From positions 1 to 9,651 of the forward strand of contig JADHND010000048.1 of the NCBI GenBank assembly GCA_016779685.1: a stretch of DNA of 9,651 nucleotides. The letters are read 5' to 3'. The DNA comes from Shewanellaceae bacterium. Lineage in GTDB: Bacteria; Pseudomonadota; Gammaproteobacteria; Enterobacterales; Shewanellaceae. A program made the translations under genes and the position numbers. The notes beneath the pieces were generated by a model that made no database searches, had not been told where the DNA came from, and saw only the letters and a program-made list of their open reading frames with translations. Shown in pieces: positions 1 to 5,796 of the stretch (its first letter is position 1; the number at the start of each line of letters is the position of its first letter).

Positions 1-151
1 CATCGAGTGACAATTGCGCGAGTTGCTGCGGTTGAAGATGCACTAGCTTTTCACCAATTTTTTGGCGGGCTTGCATGCTGCGCTTCAGCTCAGATTTACT
101 TGGAATGGGATCAGCTTGATCATTCGCGCCAGGTTGTTTTGACTTTGCCAT
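1..151 (-). CDS. yjgA: YjgA/DarP family ribosome-associated protein (5' part only)
   Basis: This is the first 50 codons of a minus-strand gene that runs off the left edge of the window. The product begins MAKSKQPGANDQ and continues with SKSELKRSMQARQKIGEKLV followed by a leucine/glutamine-rich stretch. That matches the conserved N-terminal part of the YjgA (DUF615) family, which in E. coli has SKSEIKR followed by EELKRLGAEIVDL. E. coli YjgA, renamed DarP, associates with late precursors of the 50S ribosomal subunit and promotes their maturation. The context supports the call, because yjgA and pmbA are divergent neighbours in E. coli as they are here. The ATG at 151 has no clear Shine-Dalgarno sequence ahead of it, and I see no better start. 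The C-terminal part is outside the window, so completeness cannot be judged. Confidence 0.85.
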   Translation of the reverse strand, partial: MAKSKQPGANDQADPIPSKSELKRSMQARQKIGEKLVHLQPQQLAQLSLD

Positions 152-246
152 GATGGAGGTTCTTTGTTTATAGATAAAAAATCCGGAGATGATACCACGT
201 TAAGGTGTTTGACAACATGTAAATTTATTTTATTTTAGAAAAGGTA
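152..246. promoter_or_regulatory. Divergent yjgA/pmbA promoter region
   Basis: This 95-bp AT-rich spacer lies between two divergent starts and must serve both genes. For yjgA (minus strand) there is an extended -10 candidate, TGGTATCAT at 197-189. A TTGTCA at 215-210 lies upstream with a short 15-nt spacer, and the implied leader is about 30 nt. For pmbA (plus strand) a perfect TTGACA sits at 209-214, but the only -10-like hexamer at normal spacing is TATTTT at 231-236. That would put the transcript start almost at the pmbA start codon, so the plus-strand promoter is uncertain. These calls rest on consensus matching by eye. Confidence 0.35.
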
Positions 247-1590
247 ATGGGTGTGGAGACAACAAAGCAATTAAAAACGGATCTGGATCAGATCAAACAA
301 GCCGCCATGCGTGCTTTGGACTATGCAAAACAACAAGGTGCGCACGAGGTAGAAGTCGGGTTAAGTCGGCAGCAAGGGCTATCGGTTGCGACACGTGATG
401 CATCCATTGAAACGGTTGAATACAATCAAGACGGTGCCTTAGGTGTCACTGTGTATGTTGACCAATGTAAAGGCAATGCATCCACTGCAGATTTAAGTCT
501 AGCTGCGATTCAAAAAGCGGTTGATGCTGCACTGGGCATAGCGCGTCTGACTCAAAAAGACGCCTGCCATGGTTTACTTGATAGTGCTTTTTTAGCCGAA
601 GACATTCCAGATTTAGGCTTGTGTTTTGCGGCGGATTTAACCGCAGATGAACTAGCAGCGGTGGCGATTGAAGCCGAGCAAGCAGCGATGGATGCAGGCG
701 CAACCAAGTCTGATGGCGCTGAAGTGAATGCGCATTATGGCGTGCATGTTTATGGCAACAGCCATGGCTTTTTAGAAGGTTATCTCAGTAGTCGCTATAG
801 CAGTAGTATGGTGGCGATTGCGACAGAGCAGGATAAAATGCGTCGTGAATACGATTACAGCGTAGCACGCCAATGGGATCAATTACGCCCGTCGAGAGAG
901 ATTGGTGAGCAGGCTGCTCAAAAAGCCATGGCTACCTTGGGAGCACGTTCATTAAAAACGCAATCTTTGCCTGTTTTGTTCCATCGAGACATTGCTGGCG
1001 GCTTGTTTCGTCATTTTGTGAGTGCGATTCAAGGCTCTAGTGTCTATCGTCAGTCTAGTTTTTTGATGAATCATATGGGGCAACAAATATTTCCAACATG
1101 GTTGTCCATTACGGAAGATCCACATCTTCAGCATGGATTAGCGAGCAAGCCTTATGACAGCGAGGGGATGGGGTTGCAAAAACGATCAATTGTTCATGCA
1201 GGGCAATTGGAAACCTTTTTACTGAGCGCTTATTCTGCACGAAAGCTGAAGTTGCATCCAACGGGTCATGCTGGCGGTATTGCCAATTGGCAGGTGAGCC
1301 ACCAAGATTTGGATTTTAATCAGTTGCTAGCCCAAATGGATACGGGTATTTTGGTCACGGATGTGATGGGACAAGGTGTGAATACTGTGACGGGTGATTA
1401 TTCGCGGGGAGCGGCTGGCTTTTATGTTGAAAAGGGGCAAATCATTCATCCGGTCGAAGAAGTGACCATTGCTGGCAATTTGCAAACTATGTTTGAACAA
1501 ATTGTGGCTATTGATAACCAACCCAATGTCAACAGCAGCTTACAGGTCGGTTCCGTGTTGATTGAAAACATGAAGGTCGCTGGTAACTAA
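247..1590 (+). CDS. pmbA: PmbA/TldE, inactive-type subunit of the TldD-TldE metalloprotease
   Basis: The 447-residue product matches E. coli PmbA (450 aa) along its whole length. Recognisable blocks include EYNQDGALGVTVY near 58-70, NAHYGVHVYGNSHG at 161-174, YDSEG at 303-307, TGHAGGIANW at 339-348 and GDYSRGAAGF at 383-392. TldD and TldE form a cytoplasmic heterodimeric protease that processes microcin B17 and helps degrade the CcdA antitoxin in E. coli. TldD carries the HExxxH zinc motif. The corresponding stretch here reads HRDIAGGLFRH (246-256) and lacks it, which fits TldE rather than TldD. The tldD partner is not in the window. AAGG at 241-244 is only 2 nt from the ATG at 247 but 8 nt from an in-frame GTG at 253, so translation may start two codons later. 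The gene ends tail-to-tail with the hpf operon. Confidence 0.95.
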   Translation: MGVETTKQLKTDLDQIKQAAMRALDYAKQQGAHEVEVGLSRQQGLSVATRDASIETVEYNQDGALGVTVYVDQCKGNASTADLSLAAIQKAVDAALGIARLTQKDACHGLLDSAFLAEDIPDLGLCFAADLTADELAAVAIEAEQAAMDAGATKSDGAEVNAHYGVHVYGNSHGFLEGYLSSRYSSSMVAIATEQDKMRREYDYSVARQWDQLRPSREIGEQAAQKAMATLGARSLKTQSLPVLFHRDIAGGLFRHFVSAIQGSSVYRQSSFLMNHMGQQIFPTWLSITEDPHLQHGLASKPYDSEGMGLQKRSIVHAGQLETFLLSAYSARKLKLHPTGHAGGIANWQVSHQDLDFNQLLAQMDTGILVTDVMGQGVNTVTGDYSRGAAGFYVEKGQIIHPVEEVTIAGNLQTMFEQIVAIDNQPNVNSSLQVGSVLIENMKVAGN

Positions 1591-1623
1591 AAAAAACCAC
1601 CTTTGCCAATGGCAGAGGTGGTT
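1589..1623 (-). terminator. Intrinsic terminator of the yrbG-hpf operon
   Basis: Bases 1595-1607 pair with 1611-1623 in a 13-bp stem (outer arms AACCACCT and AGGTGGTT) with one mismatch or wobble at 1603/1615 and a three-base loop at 1608-1610. On the minus strand the stem is followed by eight Ts (complement of the A-run 1589-1596), the classic Rho-independent arrangement. It would end transcription coming from hpf. In the plus direction the stem is followed by GTATGAA, a poor U-tract, so it is at best a weak terminator for pmbA. The T-run overlaps the pmbA stop codon. Confidence 0.85.
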
Positions 1624-1637
1624 GTATGAACGCATAG

Positions 1638-1671
1638 CGCGAAACCGAACTCGATTTGAGGCGGCTTTGCG
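1638..1671 (-). other. Imperfect stem-loop in the hpf 3' untranslated region
   Basis: Between the hpf stop codon and the terminator, CGC-AAA-CCG (1638-1640, 1642-1644, 1645-1647) can pair with CGG-TTT-GCG (1662-1664, 1666-1671), with single-base bulges at 1641 and 1665. An inner CTC/GAG pair (1650-1652 with 1658-1660) closes a five-base loop. No run of T follows on either strand, so it is not itself a canonical terminator. It may be a 3' stability element or part of a processed small RNA, or chance. I see no protein or tRNA in this stretch. Confidence 0.35.
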
Positions 1672-1678
1672 ATAAGGG

Positions 1679-1966
1679 TCAATGACTGTTAAGTTTATCT
1701 TTGTGCTTGATAACTTGTCGATCAAGTTTATCAATTAAGGCATCAATAGCGGCATACATATCATTGTGCTCTGAACAAGCAAATACATCTGTACCAGGTA
1801 AATGTAGCGTAGCTTCCGCTTTTTGCCTTAGCTTCTCGACGTTTAAAATGACATGAATGTGATGAATGTGGTCAAAATGCCTTTCTAACTTATTCATTTT
1901 GGTTTCAACATACTGTTTGAGGGCATCTGTTATCTCAACATGATGTCCTGTTAGATCAATATGCAT
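1679..1966 (-). CDS. hpf: Short ribosome hibernation promoting factor HPF
   Basis: The product has 95 residues, the same length as E. coli HPF (YhbH), and is collinear with it. It begins MHIDLTGHHVEITDALKQYV, has the conserved NVEKLRQKAEATLHL region (42-56) and ends with DMYAAIDALIDKLDRQ (69-84) and KHKDKL. There is no C-terminal dimerisation domain, so it is the short form. That type binds the 30S decoding region in stationary phase and, with RMF in gammaproteobacteria that have it, promotes 100S dimers. A strong Shine-Dalgarno sequence (AAGGAG, complement of 1973-1978) lies 6 nt before the ATG. The gene starts 15 nt after the rpoN stop, so it should be co-transcribed with rpoN. It is the last gene before the terminator. 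Confidence 0.97.
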   Translation of the reverse strand: MHIDLTGHHVEITDALKQYVETKMNKLERHFDHIHHIHVILNVEKLRQKAEATLHLPGTDVFACSEHNDMYAAIDALIDKLDRQVIKHKDKLNSH

Positions 1967-1981
1967 ATTTTTCTCCTTTTT

Positions 1982-3355
1982 CTATAGTGATTTGCGTTGA
2001 TTCGATGGTTGAATCAACATGGACTCCCTATATTTTGCGATGGTTCTCCTTGCAATATTAATGCCTTGTGACTCCAATAATTTCGCAATTTTGTTGTCAC
2101 TAAGCGGTTTTTGTGGATTTTCGGCAGCAATGAGCTTTTTAATCAAGGCTCGAATAGCTGTCGATGAGCATTCCCCGCCTGATGCGGTTGCCACATGGCT
2201 AGAAAAGAAATATTTTAGTTCAAAAATGCCTTTTGGCGTATGAATGTATTTTTGGTTGGTCACGCGAGAAATGGTCGATTCATGCATATTCAAGGTCGTG
2301 GCAATGTCGTTGAGCACCATGGGCTTCATCGCCTCATCGCCGTGCTCAAAGAAATTATGTTGAAAGTTCACGATGCATTGAGCCACTTTAAGCAAGGTAT
2401 CATTGCGGTTTTCAACACTTTTGATAAACCACTTGGCTTCTTGTAGGTGACCCTTGATAAATTGACTATCTGCTTTGTTCAATGAGGTGTTCATCAGAGA
2501 TGCGTACTGTTGATTAATGTTAATTTTAGGTACAGAATGGCTGTTTAAATCGACATACCATTGGTTGTTCTTTTTGAACATATAGGCATCTGGGATAATG
2601 TAATCCTGAGCTTGCTGTATCAGGGTTCGACCAGGTTTAGGGTGCATTTTTTGAATCAATGTCATGATTTTCTTCAGTTCATGCTCTTTTAATTTTGTTT
2701 GTCTGAGCAACAATCGAAAGTCTTTGGTCGCAAGCAAAGCCATGTGATGTTTGAGCAGCGTTTTAGCCTCATTTAACCAAGGCGTATTGAGGGAATACTG
2801 CTCCAGCTGAATGAGAAGGCACTCTTGTAAGGTACGACTGCCAACCCCAACTGGATCAAACCGTTGAACCCGTTTTATGACTTGATTAATCGTGTCTTTA
2901 GATGATTGAAAATGCTGATAAATTTCTTCATAATCTATCCCTAGATAGCCATCATCATCAATAGAATCAATGATATACAGCCCAATTGAACGCTCAATAT
3001 CCGAAAAAGGGGTTAAATTGAGCTGCCATTGTAGGTAGTCTTGCAGTGTTTGCTGTTGATGGTGCGGTACAAAATGGTCATCTGGCTGAAATCCAGAATA
3101 GGCCGTGCTACTTTGCCATTCCCACGTAGATTCGCTCTCTTTGCTGGTATGGTTCGATGACATTTCAGGTTGGTCTGTGTCAGGATATTTATCAGGAGCG
3201 TTGTCTTCTGCTTCAAGCAGGGGGTTGCTTTCTACCGCTTGTTGAATTTCTTGTTGTAATTCAAGTGATGACAATTGTAACAAATGGATAGCTTGTTGCA
3301 ATTGAGGCGTCATGGTGAGTTGTTGATTCATTTTTAATTGTAAAGCAGCTTTCAT
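1982..3355 (-). CDS. rpoN: RNA polymerase sigma-54 factor RpoN
   Basis: The 457-residue product is slightly shorter than E. coli RpoN (477). Region I is glutamine-rich and begins MKAALQLKMNQQLTMTPQLQ, with ESNPLLE at 42-48; it contacts activators and inhibits isomerisation. A variable acidic linker follows (about 49-95). The core-binding domain comes next, including RVQRFDPVGVGSRTLQECL (162-180) and HPKPGR (238-243). The helix-turn-helix is at about 345-367 (MVLNDIATTLNMHESTISRV), followed by FFSSH (383-387) and the -24-recognising RpoN box ARRTIAKYRE (435-444). The usual box has V where this protein has I. Sigma-54 needs AAA+ enhancer-binding activators, none of which are in the window. A stop codon lies in frame two codons upstream of the ATG, which fixes the start. 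AAGGA lies 11 nt before it. An extended -10 promoter candidate lies in the gap from lptB. Confidence 0.98.
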   Translation of the reverse strand: MKAALQLKMNQQLTMTPQLQQAIHLLQLSSLELQQEIQQAVESNPLLEAEDNAPDKYPDTDQPEMSSNHTSKESESTWEWQSSTAYSGFQPDDHFVPHHQQQTLQDYLQWQLNLTPFSDIERSIGLYIIDSIDDDGYLGIDYEEIYQHFQSSKDTINQVIKRVQRFDPVGVGSRTLQECLLIQLEQYSLNTPWLNEAKTLLKHHMALLATKDFRLLLRQTKLKEHELKKIMTLIQKMHPKPGRTLIQQAQDYIIPDAYMFKKNNQWYVDLNSHSVPKININQQYASLMNTSLNKADSQFIKGHLQEAKWFIKSVENRNDTLLKVAQCIVNFQHNFFEHGDEAMKPMVLNDIATTLNMHESTISRVTNQKYIHTPKGIFELKYFFSSHVATASGGECSSTAIRALIKKLIAAENPQKPLSDNKIAKLLESQGINIARRTIAKYRESMLIQPSNQRKSL

Positions 3356-3396
3356 GACTCACACCATCCTTGGAATTTCACTCTCTGCATATGCTC

Positions 3397-3405
3397 ATTA
3401 TAGCA
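3397..3405 (-). promoter_or_regulatory. Extended -10 promoter candidate for rpoN-hpf
   Basis: Read on the minus strand this is TGCTATAAT: a perfect TATAAT hexamer with the TGn extension. No good -35 hexamer stands 16-18 nt upstream, which extended -10 promoters often do without. Transcription would start near 3390, giving a leader of about 35 nt before the rpoN ATG at 3355. It lies in the only sizeable gap of the operon (3356-3471), so rpoN-hpf could be expressed apart from the LPS genes upstream. I see no terminator between lptB and rpoN, so readthrough should also occur. Confidence 0.5.
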
Positions 3406-3471
3406 GACAGATAATTTAACTGCCCTGATGAAAGGGATCGCTTGCTTGAGTGACTTATAACCGCTGAGGCT

Positions 3472-4203
3472 TTAAAGTTGAAAGCTTTCTCCAAGGTAGA
3501 CCTTTTTAACCAGTTCATTAGATTGAATTTCATCAGCGGTGCCATGCGCCAGTACCTGACCATCATTGACGATATAAGCCCGATCACAGATATCCAGAGT
3601 TTCACGGACATTGTGATCGGTGATCAAAATACCAATTTTTTTTTGTTGCAGTTGCCTGATAATTTTTTTTATATCTTCTATAGATAAGGGATCTACACCA
3701 GCGAAGGGTTCATCTAGTAAGATAAACTTGGGATTGGTCGCCAAAGCTCGGGCAATTTCAACCCGTCTGCGCTCACCACCGGACAAACTATATCCCATAC
3801 TTAGGTGCAAAGCACCCAAGCCAAATTCGTCTAGTAGATCATGGGTGATTTGCTGCTGTTCGTTTGGCGACAGCTGAGGTTGAAACTGAAGTACAGCCAT
3901 AATATTGTCCCATACACTCAGTTCACGAAAGACGCAGCTCTCCTGGGGTAAGTAGCCAATACCCGCTCGTGCTCGTAAGTGAATGGGCATCTCGGTCATG
4001 TTGCGCTCGTTAAGCCAGATAGAGCCTGAATCTGGAGCAATCAATCCTATCACCATATAAAAAGTGGTGGTTTTACCTGCACCATTTGGGCCCAATAGCC
4101 CGACAATTTCACCCGTATTAAGTTGTAAACTGATGTCTCTGACAACTTGACGCTGTTGATATTGTTTGCCGATATTTTCAGCTTTTAATTGATATTCGGT
4201 CAT
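3472..4203 (-). CDS. lptB: LPS export ABC transporter ATPase LptB
   Basis: The 243-residue product is close to E. coli LptB (241). Numbered from the ATG at 4203, it has Walker A GPNGAGKTT (38-46), the Q-loop Q87 in GYLPQE, the signature LSGGE (140-144), Walker B FILLDE (160-165) and the switch histidine H197 in ITDHNVRE. The family ending KKVYLGESFQL corresponds to KRVYLGEDFRL of E. coli. LptB is the cytoplasmic ATPase of the LptB2FGC complex, which extracts LPS from the inner membrane and pushes it onto the LptA bridge; lptF and lptG are not here. The ATG overlaps the lptA stop as TGATG, and a GGGAG ribosome site ends 7 nt before it. A GTG one codon earlier (4206) is possible but less well placed. 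The downstream neighbour is rpoN after 116 bp, as in E. coli. Confidence 0.97.
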   Translation of the reverse strand: MTEYQLKAENIGKQYQQRQVVRDISLQLNTGEIVGLLGPNGAGKTTTFYMVIGLIAPDSGSIWLNERNMTEMPIHLRARAGIGYLPQESCVFRELSVWDNIMAVLQFQPQLSPNEQQQITHDLLDEFGLGALHLSMGYSLSGGERRRVEIARALATNPKFILLDEPFAGVDPLSIEDIKKIIRQLQQKKIGILITDHNVRETLDICDRAYIVNDGQVLAHGTADEIQSNELVKKVYLGESFQL

Positions 4204-4703
4204 CACTTAGCTCCCTGTTCTAATTGAAGTTCGTTGTCAATGATGGTGATAACCCGTTGCTCGGATTGGCTCCTAGCTAAAATTTTTTGAGTGTGAAGAT
4301 GATAAGAAATCTCATCACTTTGAATATGGCTGTTGTTTTGATGGATCTTAGCATTGCCTTTCAGGTAGATGATTTTGTTCTGTAAGCTGTAATGAATTTC
4401 ATCGGCCTCTGCCGTGGCTTGTTTTAGGTTGGACATCAGCTGCTGGTAACGAGCTGGGTTACCTTTGGCTATCAAGCTTTGTTGGTTTTTGGATGACATC
4501 TGTTGCACTTCAATTGAATCGGCCAAAATCACCAGAGTACCTTGCGTTACTTTGACGTTACCAAAGAAGACAATGGTGTTTTTTTTAATATTGACTTGTT
4601 GGGTGTCGGAGCTGATTTCAATGGGTGCGTTAAGGGATAACGGGTTTGCAAAACAACTTCCAGCTAGGAGACTCAAACTTAACATAAAACTATGGATTCG
4701 CAT
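4203..4703 (-). CDS. lptA: Periplasmic LPS bridge protein LptA
   Basis: The 166-residue product belongs to the LptA/OstA family (E. coli LptA 185 aa). It starts with a signal peptide, MRIHSFMLSLSLLAGSCFA, with a likely type I cleavage after A19. The beta-jellyroll follows: PIEISSDTQQ, NTIVFFGNVKVTQGTLVILA and further repeats to about residue 150. These align with IHIESDQQ, GNVIVTQGTIKINAD of E. coli. LptA polymerises into the periplasmic bridge between LptC and LptD. The frame stays open upstream to 4811, but I chose the ATG at 4703 because AAAGG (complement of 4709-4713) lies 5 nt before it and because it puts the signal peptide at the N-terminus. The gene overlaps lptC by 14 nt, so translation is probably coupled. 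The leader also fits a loose lipobox (AGSC, cysteine 17), discussed in findings. Confidence 0.93.
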   Translation of the reverse strand: MRIHSFMLSLSLLAGSCFANPLSLNAPIEISSDTQQVNIKKNTIVFFGNVKVTQGTLVILADSIEVQQMSSKNQQSLIAKGNPARYQQLMSNLKQATAEADEIHYSLQNKIIYLKGNAKIHQNNSHIQSDEISYHLHTQKILARSQSEQRVITIIDNELQLEQGAK

Positions 4704-5241
4704 AAATACCTTTGACTTGTTGAGGAATTTGAATGGTTTCTTCGTGTAAATGACCTGATAAACCTTGGCCTTCAATGGTAAGGTGATCGCCAATAAACTG
4801 TACCTGCGCATCTGAACTTAATCTAGCTTGGTCTTGGTCAATGGTGAGAGCGGTGGTTTTCATCGTATGAATCAACAAATCTTCGTTGGTTGTCATTTCG
4901 ATTTCATCTCGTAGGAAAAGATGATTTGAAATATGATCGTAGCGGCCTTTAGCTGCTGAAATAATCCAGTTGGTTGTTTGTCCCTGTTTATAAAAACGAT
5001 ACAAAGGTTGTTGCAGCTCAGTTTGTCGGTGATGGAATTGATGCTTGATTTGTTGCACGGTTAACCGTGATTGTAATTGACCTGCTTGATCAAATTGAAC
5101 TTGCGTAGCATTATGCATATGAATAAAAACCTGCTTTGAACTTGATTCTGCGCTATACGCGCTCAGCAGCGCTTGGACTTCTAGTCGAAAAGCGCTGATT
5201 GCGATCCCTGCACATAAAGCCAGCAGCAGCCATTTTTTCAC
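4690..5241 (-). CDS. lptC: LPS export protein LptC, inner-membrane anchored
   Basis: The 183-residue product (E. coli LptC 191 aa) has one N-terminal membrane segment, about residues 4-18 (WLLLALCAGIAISAF), after a KK start. A periplasmic beta-jellyroll of the LptC family follows. Sequence conservation in LptC is low. The call rests on length, topology, motifs such as TNWIISAAKGRYDHISNHLF (the E. coli counterpart reads TWSVKADKAKLTNDRMLYL) and the position between kdsC and lptA. LptC passes LPS from LptB2FG to LptA. The start codon is GTG: GTGA overlaps the TGA stop of kdsC by 4 nt, and AAAGG (complement of 5251-5255) stands 9 nt upstream. No in-frame ATG is available nearby. The 3' end overlaps the lptA start by 14 nt. 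Confidence 0.9.
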   Translation of the reverse strand: MKKWLLLALCAGIAISAFRLEVQALLSAYSAESSSKQVFIHMHNATQVQFDQAGQLQSRLTVQQIKHQFHHRQTELQQPLYRFYKQGQTTNWIISAAKGRYDHISNHLFLRDEIEMTTNEDLLIHTMKTTALTIDQDQARLSSDAQVQFIGDHLTIEGQGLSGHLHEETIQIPQQVKGIYANP

Positions 5242-5795
5242 ATCGATAAACCTTTTACGCTGCCATCATGTCCTTGACTGATCATCAGCACATCACAGAT
5301 TTCGCGCACGGCGCCCATGCCTGCACGGGCTTTTGTTATGTGATGAACCCTTTGTTTGATCATAGGAACAGCCTCAGGAACGGCGACGCTCAAGTGGCAA
5401 GCATCCAATAAAGTTAAGTCGACGATATCATCACCGATAAAGGCACATTCTTCTGGGCTTAGCTGGCGTTCTTTAGCGAGTATGTCAAAAGCCATCATTT
5501 TATCGGCATAACCTTGATAGACGTGGTGCACGCCTAAGGACTCCATTCGGTTTTGGACAGCGGCCGAACGGCGACCACTGATGATGGCGACCTCTATATT
5601 GGCATGAAGCAAAGCTCGCAGACCGTAACCATCATGGGCGTGGAACGCTTTAATTTCTTCTTGATGCGCACTTAGGTAAATTCGACCATCAGTTAAGACA
5701 CCATCAACATCACAGATTAAGCAGCGAATTTTTTGTGCCCGCTGCCAGACTGTGCTGTGGACATGCGGATATAAGTCAGTTTTATTTTTATCCAT
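5238..5795 (-). CDS. kdsC: 3-deoxy-D-manno-octulosonate 8-phosphate phosphatase KdsC
   Basis: The 185-residue product matches E. coli KdsC (188 aa), a HAD-superfamily phosphatase with a minimal cap that acts as a tetramer. It hydrolyses Kdo-8-phosphate to Kdo and phosphate in the cytoplasm, the last step before CMP-Kdo formation. HAD motif I is CDVDGVLTDG (28-37), with nucleophile D29 and acid/base D31. Motif II is the serine in ISGRR (72-76), motif III is K99, and motif IV is GDDIVDL (121-127). DGYGLR (55-60) and GMGAVREICD (159-168) are also family-typical. I chose the ATG at 5795, 1 nt after the kdsD stop. The frame stays open further upstream inside kdsD (to 5840), but that extension has no match to KdsC. 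The gene overlaps the lptC GTG start, so translational coupling is likely. Confidence 0.96.
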   Translation of the reverse strand: MDKNKTDLYPHVHSTVWQRAQKIRCLICDVDGVLTDGRIYLSAHQEEIKAFHAHDGYGLRALLHANIEVAIISGRRSAAVQNRMESLGVHHVYQGYADKMMAFDILAKERQLSPEECAFIGDDIVDLTLLDACHLSVAVPEAVPMIKQRVHHITKARAGMGAVREICDVLMISQGHDGSVKGLSM

Positions 5796-5796
5796 G

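Noticed and set aside
1540..1734. A 64-codon minus-strand frame spanning the terminator and the hpf end
   Set aside because: It reads through the terminator stem and overlaps both pmbA and hpf. The residues encoded by the hairpin region look like no known protein.
2019..2446. Plus-strand open frames of 74 and 68 codons opposite rpoN
   Set aside because: They are antisense shadows of a clearly conserved gene, with no recognisable domain or ribosome site.
3476..3490. A short palindrome GAAAGCTTTC (3480-3489) near the lptB stop as a possible terminator
   Set aside because: It lies in the lptB coding end, is short and AT-rich, and no T-run follows it on the minus strand.
4704..4811. An N-terminal extension of LptA by 36 residues, since the frame is open to 4811
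   Set aside because: It lies inside lptC, has no LptA similarity and would bury the signal peptide. The ATG at 4703 has its own ribosome site.
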